From Rubrobacter sp. (GTDB taxonomy: Bacteria; Actinomycetota; Rubrobacteria; Rubrobacterales; Rubrobacteraceae), in the NCBI GenBank assembly GCA_016781705.1, contig JADDPV010000232.1, positions 1-22,971 of the forward strand: a stretch of DNA of 22,971 nt. The letters are read 5' to 3'. The translations under genes were made by a program, and so were the position numbers. Below the pieces are notes generated by a model. That model did not search any database, had not been told where the DNA came from, and saw only the letters and a list, made by a program, of their open reading frames with translations. This document shows positions 13,567 through 21,608 of this stretch, piece by piece. Numbering within the stretch: the first letter of the stretch is position 1; each line of letters begins with the position of its first letter.

Positions 13567-14841
13567 TCAGGCGCCGAGCCGGTCGTGCAAGAGGTTCCCG
13601 CCGACGACCGTCGCGGTCACGCCGCCGCCCCCCGCGGCCTCCAGGACCTCCATCTCGGGGTCCCCTCCGGCTCCGTTCGAGGCCAGGGCCGCCTCCACGA
13701 TCGCGAGGTCCGCCCACTTACCGGCCTCGAGGCTCCCCGTCTCGCCGTCTATCCCCAGGGCCCGCGCCCCGCCCAACGTGGCGAGCTCGAGGCCCCATTT
13801 ACCGCTGACGCCGTGCAGCCTGACGGCGAACAGCGTCTCCTCGAAGAGGTTCATGCTCGGGCTGCTCCACAGGCCGTCGGTCCCCATCCCGACCCTGATG
13901 CCCCTCCGCACCATCTCCGGCGCCGGCGAGACGCCGCAGTCCAGGTACTCGTTGGAGCGTGGGCAGTGCGCCGCGGCGACGCCCGTCCGGGCCAGGATTT
14001 CGATCTCCGCATCTCCGACCTCGGTGGCGAGGTGCGCCGCTATGACGTTGGGCGCGAGCACCCCGATCTCCTCGAAGTACCGCACGGGCGAGACACCCCT
14101 GCCGCCCCACCTGTTCTGTCCAAAGATGTCGGCGAGCCCGCCGGTGCCCTCCCGCACGAACTCGACCTCCTCCGGGCTCTCCTGGAGGTGTATAGCGAGC
14201 AACGAGCCCTCCTCCCGCGCCCGCCGCGCCGCCAACGCGCCCGACTCAGGATCCACCGTGTACGGTGAGTGTACGCTCACCCGGCAGTCTACCCGCGGTG
14301 GCAGCCCTTCGCGCAGCTCGCGCGCCTTCTCGAAGATGGCGCTTACCCTCTGCTCCGGCCCCGCTCCCGAGAAGTCTCCCGGGAAGAACTCCGCGAAGAC
14401 CGTGCCCGCCATCCCGGACCCGGCGAGCTGTGGGAGGCACTCGCCGTAGGGCGAGGACTCGGCCATGAAGGTCGTACCCGCCTCTATGGCCTCGCGAGCG
14501 GAGTCCCGGGCGGCCTCGGCGGTCCACGCCTCCTTCTCGGGGAGCTTGCTTATGAGCTCCTCGAGCCAGCTAGAGAAGGGGCCCCCGGAGGGCGCGTCGC
14601 CGCGGCGGAAGCCCAGGTGGCCGTGGGCGTTTACCGCGCCGGGGACTATAGCGTAGCGCGGGAAGTAGCGCACCTCGGCATCGGGGGCTTCGCGCCCTAC
14701 CTCGGAGAGCGGGCCGACGGACGCGATGCGGCCGTCGCGAACGAGGACGGCGCCGTCGCGCATAGGTGGGGAGGAGACCGGCAGTACGAGGCCCGCCGCG
14801 AAGACCGTGGCCGAAGCGCCGGCGGACGCGTCGGCCCCCAC
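13567..14841 (-). CDS. Amidohydrolase, probable aminodeoxyfutalosine deaminase
   Basis: A 424-residue metal-dependent amidohydrolase of the cytosine/S-adenosylhomocysteine deaminase type. Metal and catalytic positions visible are AHGH (H73, H75), HSPYT (H191), IHLQES (H218), AAHLATE (H270) and GTDGLWSSPSMNLFEE (D322). Its place as the gene right after mqnC makes the best assignment deamination of 6-amino-6-deoxyfutalosine (MqnE product) to futalosine. That step is known to be done by enzymes of this superfamily in futalosine-pathway bacteria. A role on another aminopurine cannot be excluded from sequence. GTG 14841 shares its G with the mqnC TAG stop, and GAGGA lies 6 nt upstream. The frame stays open for another 170 codons upstream, but that part is out-of-frame mqnC. 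Family certain, substrate from context. Confidence 0.8.
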   Translation of the reverse strand: MGADASAGASATVFAAGLVLPVSSPPMRDGAVLVRDGRIASVGPLSEVGREAPDAEVRYFPRYAIVPGAVNAHGHLGFRRGDAPSGGPFSSWLEELISKLPEKEAWTAEAARDSAREAIEAGTTFMAESSPYGECLPQLAGSGMAGTVFAEFFPGDFSGAGPEQRVSAIFEKARELREGLPPRVDCRVSVHSPYTVDPESGALAARRAREEGSLLAIHLQESPEEVEFVREGTGGLADIFGQNRWGGRGVSPVRYFEEIGVLAPNVIAAHLATEVGDAEIEILARTGVAAAHCPRSNEYLDCGVSPAPEMVRRGIRVGMGTDGLWSSPSMNLFEETLFAVRLHGVSGKWGLELATLGGARALGIDGETGSLEAGKWADLAIVEAALASNGAGGDPEMEVLEAAGGGGVTATVVGGNLLHDRLGA

Positions 14842-15959
14842 TAGATGTCCTCGACGGAGACGCCGGGCTCCAGGACGCGGTCGTAGAGGGTGGTGCGCTT
14901 GGCGGGGCGGAAGCCGCTGCGCTCGATCACGCTCCGCAACTCCTCCTCGGAGGTGTGATAGCTCGCGCCGGCCTTCTTGACCACGTTCTCCTCGATCATG
15001 ATCGAACCCATGTCGTTGCACCCGGCGTGCAGGGCCATCGAAGCCGTCTTCATCGGCTGCGTCACCCAACTGGCCTGGATGTTCGCCACGTTGTCGAGCA
15101 CGATGCGGCTGATCGCCGTCGTCTTCAGGTAATCCAGCGAAGAAGCCTTCTTGAAGTCGGGGTGCTTCTTGAGATACGTGGTGTTGTCCGGCTGGAAGGT
15201 CCAGTCTATGAACGCGGTGAAGCCACCGGTCCTGGCCTGCAGGTTGCGGATCTGCAACAGGTGCTCGATCCTCTCCTCGTACGTCTCGTCTATCCCGAAC
15301 ATCATCGTCGCCGTGCTCTTCATCCCCAAAGAGTGCCAGGTCTCCATCACTTCGAGCCACGCCTCGGTCGTGTTCTTCGCCGGCGCTATACGCCCGCGCG
15401 TCTCGTCCGTGAGGATCTCCGCCCCCCCGCCGGGGATGCTCTGCAGCCCGGCCTTCTTGAGCTCTACGAGGGTCTCATCGAGGCTCAGGCCGCCCTTGTC
15501 GGCGTAGTGCCAGATCTCCGCGGGCGAGAGCGCGTGGACCTGCACCTCCGGGAACTCCTTGCGTATCGCCCGGAACAACTGCGTGATGTATTCCATCCCC
15601 AGGTCCGGGTGCAGTCCGCCCTGCATCAGGACGCCCGTCCCCCCGAGGTCCACGGTTTCCTGGATCTTCTGCAGCACCTGCTCGACGCCCAGCACGTACC
15701 CGTCGCCCTTCTGAGCCTGCCGCTTCGTCCGGTAGAACGCGCAGAACGAGCACGCCACCCAGCACACGTTCGTGTAGTTGATGTTCCGGTCGACGATGTA
15801 AGTGACGATGTCGTTGGGATGCAGCCGCTTGCGAACCGCGTCCGCCTCCTGCGCGAGGTCCAGGAAGTCCCTCTCGAAGAGCCCCGACAACTTCCTCACG
15901 GCCTCCCGGTCTTCGAGGCCCGCATCCAAAACACCCTTCTCCAGCAAAGCGCTAGTCAT
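14841..15959 (-). CDS. mqnC: Cyclic dehypoxanthinyl futalosine synthase
   Basis: A radical-SAM enzyme that turns dehypoxanthinyl futalosine into its cyclic form, the ring-closing step of the futalosine route to menaquinone. The 372-residue protein carries DRNINYTNVCWVACSFCAF with C66, C70 and C73 in C-x3-C-x2-C, VLMQGGLHPDLGMEY at about 110, and a C-terminal NDMGSIMIEENVV block that marks the MqnC/CofH/MqnE family. The CWVACSFC core and HALSPAEI fit MqnC rather than MqnE, and the true mqnE lies two genes upstream. ATG 15959 overlaps the mqnA stop in an ATGA junction. The deaminase gene begins at its own stop. All point to coupled translation within the operon. Confidence 0.95.
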   Translation of the reverse strand: MTSALLEKGVLDAGLEDREAVRKLSGLFERDFLDLAQEADAVRKRLHPNDIVTYIVDRNINYTNVCWVACSFCAFYRTKRQAQKGDGYVLGVEQVLQKIQETVDLGGTGVLMQGGLHPDLGMEYITQLFRAIRKEFPEVQVHALSPAEIWHYADKGGLSLDETLVELKKAGLQSIPGGGAEILTDETRGRIAPAKNTTEAWLEVMETWHSLGMKSTATMMFGIDETYEERIEHLLQIRNLQARTGGFTAFIDWTFQPDNTTYLKKHPDFKKASSLDYLKTTAISRIVLDNVANIQASWVTQPMKTASMALHAGCNDMGSIMIEENVVKKAGASYHTSEEELRSVIERSGFRPAKRTTLYDRVLEPGVSVEDI

Positions 15960-16753
15960 GCGCTGACCCTCCCGTAGTGCCGCTCGGGGGCGAGCAGGCC
16001 GCCCTCCGCCAGGTACCTCTTCAACCCTTCACCCTCGCGCAACCCAACCCGATAGCGGATGCAGCGGGAAAAGTACGTCCTCAAGTCCTCTTCCGTGGCG
16101 GGCGCCCCGCGCCGCCGCGCCTCTTCGACGACCGCCTCCAGGTTCTCGTCCGCCCAGGCGACGGCCCGCGCCACCCGGTCGGCCCAGAACCCGTAGCGCG
16201 CCGGGTCGCGCCGCGACGCCCAAACCGCGTAGACCATCGGCAGCCCGGTGAGCTCCCGCCACAACGCCCCGAGGTCGTGCACCTCTACGCCGCCCATGCG
16301 CCTGACTTCGAGCGCCGTGTCGCCGATAAACAGCGCCGCGTCGTACTCCGCGAGCGCCCACTCGGGGCGCGCCGAGACGACCTCGCGACGCGGGGAAACG
16401 CCGTAGATCCGCTCGAGCAACACCGCCGCGAGGACGTGGCTCGTCTCGGATTCGCTCGTAAGCGCCACGCGTTGCGCCGTCCCCAAAGGTAGCCCCCGTC
16501 GAGTGGCGAGCAGCACGCTCATCACGGGTCCATCGGAGGCTATGCCGTAGCCCGGCACGCGCCAGAGCAGGTCGCGGTTACGGGCCCAGCTCGCCGAGGA
16601 GACGAGCCCCAGCTCGACCTCGCCGGAGAGGAGGGCCCTGTTGGTGACCGCCGGCGTCCCGCCGACGAGCTCGACGCCTTCGAGGCCGCCGGTAGCTTCG
16701 AGGCCGAGCCGGAGGGGGAGGCAGTTCAAGTAGTCTATGAAGCCGACGCGCAT
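15956..16753 (-). CDS. mqnA: Chorismate dehydratase
   Basis: Removes water from chorismate to give 3-[(1-carboxyvinyl)oxy]benzoate, the committed step of the futalosine pathway. The 265-residue protein has the periplasmic-binding-protein-like fold of the MqnA family: FIDYLNCLPLRLGLE at the N terminus, GEVELGLVSSAS near 50, ALTSESETSHVLAAVLLER at about 95-113, and YDAALFIGDTAL near 135-146. No signal peptide is present, so it is cytoplasmic. ATG 16753 is preceded by an AGGAGGAGG purine run that starts in the mqnE stop codon. That run can pair within GAGGAGGCCTCCTC, so initiation may be structure-sensitive. It lies between mqnE (15 nt upstream) and mqnC (4-nt overlap). Confidence 0.95.
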   Translation of the reverse strand: MRVGFIDYLNCLPLRLGLEATGGLEGVELVGGTPAVTNRALLSGEVELGLVSSASWARNRDLLWRVPGYGIASDGPVMSVLLATRRGLPLGTAQRVALTSESETSHVLAAVLLERIYGVSPRREVVSARPEWALAEYDAALFIGDTALEVRRMGGVEVHDLGALWRELTGLPMVYAVWASRRDPARYGFWADRVARAVAWADENLEAVVEEARRRGAPATEEDLRTYFSRCIRYRVGLREGEGLKRYLAEGGLLAPERHYGRVSA

Positions 16754-16754
16754 C

Positions 16755-16768
16755 GAGGAGGCCTCCTC
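16755..16768 (-). promoter_or_regulatory. Palindromic ribosome-binding region of mqnA
   Basis: GAGGAGGCCTCCTC is a perfect 14-bp palindrome filling the mqnE-mqnA gap. It can fold as GAGGA/TCCTC around GGCC, hiding the AGGAGG site one base upstream of the mqnA ATG. It could make mqnA translation depend on ribosomes finishing mqnE. Confidence 0.45.
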
Positions 16769-17878
16769 CTAATACGCCTGGATCACGTTGAAGTCCGTGT
16801 CGCGCTCGACGGGCTCGCGGCCGGCTTCCCGGATCATCTCCGCGAACCGCTCCTTCGTCATCGCGCCCCTCACGTGGCTCCCGCCGGCGGCGTCTATGAT
16901 CTCCTCGTCCACCACGAGCGTCCCGTCCAGATCGTCCGCCCCGAAAGAGAGCGCCACCTGCGCCACCTCCGGCGTCTCCGTCACCCAGTACGCCATCACG
17001 TGCGGGATGTTGTCCAGAAGGAGTCTTCCTATAGCGATGTGCTTGAGGTCCTCCGCGCCGGTGGAGCGCGGCAGGTGCTTGAGGCGCGTGTTGTCCGGGT
17101 GGAAAGCGAGCGGGATGAAAGTCCGAAACCCGCCGGTCCTGTCCTGCAACTCGCGCAGGCGGAGCATGTGGTCCACCTTGCTCTCGGGCGTCTCGACGTG
17201 ACCGTAGAGCATCGTGGAGTTGGTCTTCATGCCCAGCTCGTGCGCGGTCTGGTGGATCTCCAACCACCGCTCCCCGGTACACTTGGTCCGGCAGATGGTG
17301 CGCCTGACCTCCCAGTCGAAGATCTCTGCCCCACCCCCCGGCAAGCTCCCGAGCCCCGCCTCGCGCAACGACTCCAGAACATAACGCACGCTCTTCCCGG
17401 TCAGGGTAGTGAAGTGGTCTATCTCGACGCCGGTCCACGCCTTGACGTGGACGTCGGGGTACGCCTCGTGCAGCTTGGCGACCACGTCGCGGTAGTCCTC
17501 GAAGCTCCAGTCCGGGTGCAGCCCGCCGACGACGTGAAACTCTGAGACGCCGCGCAGATCCACCTTCGCGAGCTCCCCGAGCATCTCCGAGGCCGGGTAC
17601 TCGTAGGCGCGCTCGTCGCCCTTGTTCACCCGGAAGGCGCAGAAGCGGCAGCGAAACTTGCAGACGTTGGTTGGGTAAATGCGGTACTTGTGCGAGAAGT
17701 ACGCCCGGTCGCCGTGGAGCCGCTCACGCACACCGTTCGCGAGGCGACCGATCCCGGTCACGTCGTTGGACTCGAAGAGCTTCATCCCGTCCTCGAAGGA
17801 GAGGCGTTCGCTGGCATGGACCTTCTCCCGGATCTCCGAGAGGTCCGTCTTCCTGACTGGCGCGCCGATCTCAAGCAT
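16769..17878 (-). CDS. mqnE: Aminodeoxyfutalosine synthase
   Basis: A radical-SAM enzyme that adds the adenosyl group of SAM to 3-[(1-carboxyvinyl)oxy]benzoate, giving 6-amino-6-deoxyfutalosine with release of bicarbonate. The 369-residue protein has YRIYPTNVCKFRCRFCAF with C73, C77 and C80, FHVVGGLHPDW at about 114-124, SLPGGGAEIFDWEVR near 178-192, and the terminal DDLDGTLVVDEEIIDAAGG block. The YPTNVCKFRC context is typical of MqnE. ATG 17878 overlaps the end of the polyprenyl synthase gene by 8 nt, and mqnA follows after 15 nt. MqnE acts directly after MqnA and supplies the substrate for the deaminase encoded three genes on. Confidence 0.95.
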   Translation of the reverse strand: MLEIGAPVRKTDLSEIREKVHASERLSFEDGMKLFESNDVTGIGRLANGVRERLHGDRAYFSHKYRIYPTNVCKFRCRFCAFRVNKGDERAYEYPASEMLGELAKVDLRGVSEFHVVGGLHPDWSFEDYRDVVAKLHEAYPDVHVKAWTGVEIDHFTTLTGKSVRYVLESLREAGLGSLPGGGAEIFDWEVRRTICRTKCTGERWLEIHQTAHELGMKTNSTMLYGHVETPESKVDHMLRLRELQDRTGGFRTFIPLAFHPDNTRLKHLPRSTGAEDLKHIAIGRLLLDNIPHVMAYWVTETPEVAQVALSFGADDLDGTLVVDEEIIDAAGGSHVRGAMTKERFAEMIREAGREPVERDTDFNVIQAY

Positions 17879-18920
17879 CTCTGCCCACCACCTCGCTCGC
17901 TATCGCCTCCAGTATGGCCGCTTCCGCCCCGTCGGGCAGCAGTTGGAGCCCAGCTATCGCGGCCTCGACCTCCTCGTAAGCCCACACTTCGGTCTTGCGG
18001 ATTGCATCCGTCGCCAACACCGCCTCGATCCCGGCCTCCAACAACTCCGGCGGCGGGTCCGGCGTCGAGAGGACCCTGCCTATCGTGTCCGCGTCACCTT
18101 CGCGCATCGCGAAGATGACCGGCAACGTAACCGTCCCTTCGGCGAGGTCCGCGCCCACGCCCTTGCCCATCAGCCCCGGCTTGCCCACCAGGTCCATGAC
18201 GTCGTCGGACATCTGGAACGCGAGCCCCAGAGCCTGCCCGTAGGTCGCCAAAGCGTCCACCTGACGCAAGGAGAGCCCTCCGAGCGTCCCACCCGCGACG
18301 CACGCGGCCCGGAAGAGGCCAGCAGTCTTCATGCGGATGTGCTCCAGGTACGCCTCGACCTCGACGGGACCGCGCGCGGAGCGGAACTGCTCCAGCTCCC
18401 CGGCCGCCAGCCCCATCGCCGCCTCCGAGAAGGCGCGCACGAGCCTCGGGTCCCCGACCTCCGCGAGCCCGTGGAACGACTCGGCGAAGAGGTAATCGCC
18501 CGTCGCCACCGCCGCCTCGCGCCCATGAGAGGCCACCGTCGTCGGTATGCCCCTCCTCGACTCGGCCTTGTCCACCACGTCGTCGTGGATCAGGGTCGCC
18601 GTGTGCAAAACCTCGACGGCCACGGAGGCGGTAAGGAGGTCGTCGCGATCCGGCTCGCCCATCCGGGCGGACAGGATCAGGAGTATCGGTCGCAGCCGCT
18701 TGCCCCCCGCCGTCAGCGCCTCTAACGCCGGCTCGACGAGCCTCTCCGGGGCGCGCCCGGCCACCTCCACGAGCGACTCCTCGACGCGCGCCAGGTCCTC
18801 CGCGGCGACGCCGGGGAGCACCCGTCGCAACTGGCAGGCGCTCTCAGCCAGGTTTGGTCCCGGCGTGGAGCGTAACGATGCCGCCAGAGAGGGGCCTCCA
18901 TGTAACGTTTTGTAGTCCAT
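17871..18920 (-). CDS. Long-chain polyprenyl diphosphate synthase
   Basis: A trans-prenyltransferase that builds the isoprenoid tail for menaquinone. The 349-residue frame contains GGKRLRP (72-78), the first Asp-rich motif DDVVD (113-117), the second DDVMD (239-243) and the GKGVGADLAEGTVTLP motif. The fifth residue before the first motif is Ala (A108, in LHTATLIHDD), which in this family leaves a deep product cavity and marks long-chain synthases such as hepta- to octaprenyl types. ATG 18920 gives a 77-nt overlap with ubiE and about 30 extra residues. TTG 18830 or GTG 18821 would start at LRRVLPG and match the usual 315-325 residues, so the start is uncertain. It overlaps mqnE by 8 nt. Confidence 0.92.
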   Translation of the reverse strand: MDYKTLHGGPSLAASLRSTPGPNLAESACQLRRVLPGVAAEDLARVEESLVEVAGRAPERLVEPALEALTAGGKRLRPILLILSARMGEPDRDDLLTASVAVEVLHTATLIHDDVVDKAESRRGIPTTVASHGREAAVATGDYLFAESFHGLAEVGDPRLVRAFSEAAMGLAAGELEQFRSARGPVEVEAYLEHIRMKTAGLFRAACVAGGTLGGLSLRQVDALATYGQALGLAFQMSDDVMDLVGKPGLMGKGVGADLAEGTVTLPVIFAMREGDADTIGRVLSTPDPPPELLEAGIEAVLATDAIRKTEVWAYEEVEAAIAGLQLLPDGAEAAILEAIASEVVGRDA

Positions 18921-19617
18921 TGCTCCTCATTATCGCAGCTAATTCGTCCGGTGATACGAACTCTTTCACCGACCGCGGCAGATACGAGTACGCCCACGCA
19001 TCCCCCGAGACCTTGCCGCCGAGCCACGGTACCACGTGGTCGAACCACAGGGAGTAGAAGGCCGGGTACAGACGCCCCTTCGGTTGCGCTATCTCCAGGC
19101 AGACCACGCGACCGCCGGGCCGCACGGTTCGAGTCATCTCCGAGAAGAGCGTGTCGAGGTTGGGGATGTTCCTGGCCCCGTAGGCGATGGTTGCCGCGTC
19201 GAAGGAGTCATCCTCGACGCCGGTCAGCCGCGTCGCGTCCCCGAGCCGGTACTCGACGTTGGGAACGGGCCGCCGCCGCGCCTCCTCCAGCATCCCGGCG
19301 GAGAAGTCCACCCCGAGCACGCGGCCTCCGGGGCCGACCCTCCTGGCGAGGTCGCGGGTGAGGCTGCCGGTGCCGCAGGCGAGGTCGAGGACGCGGTCGC
19401 CGGGGCCGACGTTCGCCGCGTGGACGGCGCTCCTGTTCCACAGCCTGTTCGCCCCGCCGGTCATTAGGACGTTCAGGAGCTCGTAGGAGCGTGCGATCCT
19501 GTCGAACATCTCCTCGACGAGCCTCGCCCGCTCCTCGCCCTCGGGCAGCCGCTGGCGGGCGGTCGGGTCGGGCGCGGACCTTACCGCCTTTTTGCCCGCG
19601 TTACCGGTGGGTCTCAT
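18844..19617 (-). CDS. ubiE: Demethylmenaquinone methyltransferase
   Basis: An SAM-dependent methyltransferase that adds the ring methyl in the final step of menaquinone synthesis (UbiE/MenG). The 257-residue protein has VLDLACGTGSLT (SAM motif I) near 75-86, GVDFSAGMLEEAR near 100-112, YGARNI near 145 (a UbiE hallmark), and VVCLEIAQPKG near 170. No ubiquinone genes are present, so menaquinone is the relevant product. ATG 19617 overlaps the TGA of the degraded upstream frame in an ATGA junction, with GGAAG 7 nt upstream. That arrangement means ubiE may rely on ribosomes reading the broken gene. The polyprenyl synthase overlaps its 3' end. Very secure. Confidence 0.95.
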   Translation of the reverse strand: MRPTGNAGKKAVRSAPDPTARQRLPEGEERARLVEEMFDRIARSYELLNVLMTGGANRLWNRSAVHAANVGPGDRVLDLACGTGSLTRDLARRVGPGGRVLGVDFSAGMLEEARRRPVPNVEYRLGDATRLTGVEDDSFDAATIAYGARNIPNLDTLFSEMTRTVRPGGRVVCLEIAQPKGRLYPAFYSLWFDHVVPWLGGKVSGDAWAYSYLPRSVKEFVSPDELAAIMRSNGLQNVTWRPLSGGIVTLHAGTKPG

Positions 19618-20084
19618 GTCCGGCTTCCGGCGGTATCGAGCTCGTCACACCCGGGGCTCCCTCGGCCCGTCCCGGGATCGACGCGCCACTTGGCCCAGCT
19701 CCGGGTGCTCCACGCCGCCGTTGAAGATCGGCGCCGGGTCGTTGCCGAGCGGCGGGGGCGCGGCGAGGAACAGCTCCCGGACACGCCGCTTGCCCGCGAG
19801 CGCATCGTTCCACTCAGCCCGGCAAGCCAAGTACACGGGTCACCGGATGTCGGGGACGCAGGCGAGTGAGACGTGCGGTCGGCGGGCCGGGTATTTCGCC
19901 TTAAGGGTGTGTCGAAGGGTGGTGTAGGGCCGGTCTCACCTTCCCACATTGGATTCCAGATCCTGTAGTGTGGCCGGTCGCGGGTGTCTACCGCTGCCAC
20001 GCGGCACCAGAGCTCGCCGTGAGCGCGCTCGACGAAGCCTTCTTCGATGTCCGAGAACGAAGCGACGGGCACGGCGTACGGCAT
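19614..20084 (-). pseudogene. Degraded PPOX-family (pyridoxamine-phosphate-oxidase-like) gene
   Basis: An FMN/F420-type split-barrel protein of about 155 residues can be read in pieces. The N-terminal frame gives MPYAVPVASFSDIEEGF and ending WNPMWEGETG. A second frame then gives HTLKAKYPARRPHVSLAC, VYLACRAEWNDALAGKRRVRELF, APPPLGNDPAPIFNGG and HPELG. The first frame resumes at KWRVDP. The shifts at about 19923-19929 and 19690-19693 are of opposite sign, so the original frame returns. An in-frame TGA (19840-19842) interrupts the middle segment. The raw frame from ATG 20084 (GGGAGG 6 nt upstream) therefore runs open for 156 codons to a TGA overlapping ubiE's ATG, but its middle third is scrambled. 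A working enzyme is unlikely. It sits 1 nt after the ubiX stop, inside the operon. Confidence 0.82.
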
Positions 20085-20085
20085 C

Positions 20086-20709
20086 TCACGCCTCCCTTCT
20101 CTGTTCGCGCGTGGGACCGCGCGTCGGCTCGCGCCGCCTATGGCCCCACCTCTCGACGAGCGCGTGTTCGACGCCCATCGCGTCGAGGACCTTGCCGACG
20201 ACGAAATTTATGACGTCGTCGAGTGTCTGCGGGTGGTTGTAGAAGCCGGGCGCCGCCGGGACGATGATGCCGCCGGCTTCGGTGATCGCCGCCATGTTCC
20301 TTATGTGGACGAGGCTGTAGGGCATCTCGCGTTCCACGATCACGAGCCGTTTGCGTTCCTTCAACGCCACGTCCGCGACCCTGTGCAACAGGTTCGTCCC
20401 CGTGCCGTTGGCGACGTTCCCCAGAGTCGAGACGCTCGCCGGCGCGATTACCGTCGCGTCCGGCACGCTCGTCCCGCTCGCCGGCGGCGCGAACAGGTCG
20501 TCGGGGGCGTACCGCTTGACCCCGTAGCTCTGAACGAGCTTCTTCGTCGAGAGGCCGCCCATCTCGTAAGCCAGCACCTTCTCACCCATCTTCGAGGCGC
20601 AGACCTCGACAAACACACCGTTCTCCACCAGCGCCTCGATGAGCCGCACCGCGTACGGCGCCCCGCTCGCCCCGGTTATGCCGACGAAGGCCGATCGCAC
20701 CGCCATCAC
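20086..20709 (-). CDS. ubiX: UbiX-type flavin prenyltransferase (MqnM-like)
   Basis: Makes prenylated FMN from dimethylallyl phosphate and FMNH2, the cofactor of UbiD-family decarboxylases. The 207-residue protein has GITGASGAPYAVRL near the N terminus, PASVSTLGNVANGTGTNLLHRVADVALKE in the middle, and EREMPYSLVHIRNM plus GGIIVPAAPGFY in the second half, all diagnostic of UbiX. A basic, Arg-rich tail follows (WGHRRREPTRGP). In the futalosine pathway the UbiX homologue serves a UbiD homologue acting on the prenylated naphthoate, and that gene opens this operon. Two start codons are adjacent: GTG 20709 gives a GTGA overlap with the prenyltransferase stop, and ATG 20706 gives a TGATG overlap. Either is plausible. 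Confidence 0.95.
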   Translation of the reverse strand: MMAVRSAFVGITGASGAPYAVRLIEALVENGVFVEVCASKMGEKVLAYEMGGLSTKKLVQSYGVKRYAPDDLFAPPASGTSVPDATVIAPASVSTLGNVANGTGTNLLHRVADVALKERKRLVIVEREMPYSLVHIRNMAAITEAGGIIVPAAPGFYNHPQTLDDVINFVVGKVLDAMGVEHALVERWGHRRREPTRGPTREQRREA

Positions 20710-21608
20710 CCGATCACCCGGTCCAGCAACACGAACGCGAAGAACACGAGGCTTATGACCCCGTTCATCGTGAAGAAAGCCACGTTCAGCTTCGAGAGGT
20801 CATCCCGTCTCACCAGCGACTGCTCGTAGAACAGCAGCCACGCCACCACCACGACCCCGAGGTAGTATACGACCCCGAGGCCCGCCGCGACGCCGAACGC
20901 GACCAGGAAAACCACCGAGAGCAGGTGCCAGACGCGCGAGATCACCAGCGCCGGCCCCACGCCGAAGCGGGCCGGCACGGAGTTGACCCTGTTCTCGAGG
21001 TCGAAGTCTCGGTCCAGGAGGGCGTAGAGCACGTCGAAGCCCGCGACCCACAGCGCCGCCGCCGCCCAGATGAGAGCCGGCGTCCACGAAATGTCGTTCG
21101 CCACCGCCACCCACGCGGCCCCGGGCGCGAGGCCGTTCGCGATCCCTAACGCTAAATGGCAGAGCCAGGTGAACCGTTTCGTGTAAGGATAAACGACGAA
21201 CCCGAGCACGACGAGTGGCCACAGGTAGCGCGTGACCGGCGCGAGGAAGAACGTCGCGAGCACCAGCAAGGCGAGGGAGGCGATGGTGAAGAGCCAGGCC
21301 TCGCGTACCCCGATGAGGCCCTTCGGGATGGCGCGGTCGGCGGTGCGCGGGTTTCGGGCGTCCATCCCGGCGTCTATGATGCGGTTGAGGGTCATGGCGG
21401 CGGTGCGAGCGCCGACCATCGCGACCGTGATCCAGACGAGGTTGGACAACGAGAACGGCACGGGGGCGGCGAGCATCCCGGCGTAGGCGAACGGGAGCGC
21501 GAAGACCGTGTGCTCCCACTTGACCATCTCCAGCAGGACGCGGAGCTTGCCGGGAGTCGTTCGCGAGGCGGGGCCTGGGGCGGGGCCGCTAGTCGAGGGG
21601 GATGCCAT
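20706..21608 (-). CDS. mqnP: UbiA-family prenyltransferase, menaquinone branch (MqnP-like)
   Basis: An integral-membrane aromatic prenyltransferase that attaches the polyprenyl tail to the 1,4-dihydroxy-6-naphthoate ring. The 300-residue protein has about eight to nine hydrophobic helices. The first Asp-rich motif is N-R-I-I-D-x3-D (N75, D79, D83) within NRIIDAGMDARNPRT, and the second lies in FDVLYALLDRDFD (D192, D199, D203). KWEHTVFALPFAYAG at 30-44 is typical of this branch. Placement with UbiD and UbiX homologues and mqnACE supports the MqnP assignment over heme O or ubiquinone paralogues. ATG 21608 has GGGAG about 4 nt upstream and overlaps the UbiD-like gene by 20 nt. Confidence 0.93.
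   Translation of the reverse strand: MASPSTSGPAPGPASRTTPGKLRVLLEMVKWEHTVFALPFAYAGMLAAPVPFSLSNLVWITVAMVGARTAAMTLNRIIDAGMDARNPRTADRAIPKGLIGVREAWLFTIASLALLVLATFFLAPVTRYLWPLVVLGFVVYPYTKRFTWLCHLALGIANGLAPGAAWVAVANDISWTPALIWAAAALWVAGFDVLYALLDRDFDLENRVNSVPARFGVGPALVISRVWHLLSVVFLVAFGVAAGLGVVYYLGVVVVAWLLFYEQSLVRRDDLSKLNVAFFTMNGVISLVFFAFVLLDRVIG

Noticed and set aside
14842..15360. N-terminal extension of the amidohydrolase
   Set aside because: Overlaps mqnC in another frame with Arg/Asp-rich noise; GTG 14841 has a ribosome-binding site and the normal family length.
10653..19842. TGA read as Trp or selenocysteine in the two broken genes
   Set aside because: TGA is an ordinary stop for many genes here (argH, mqnA, ubiX), TGG is used for Trp throughout, and both genes also have frameshifts.
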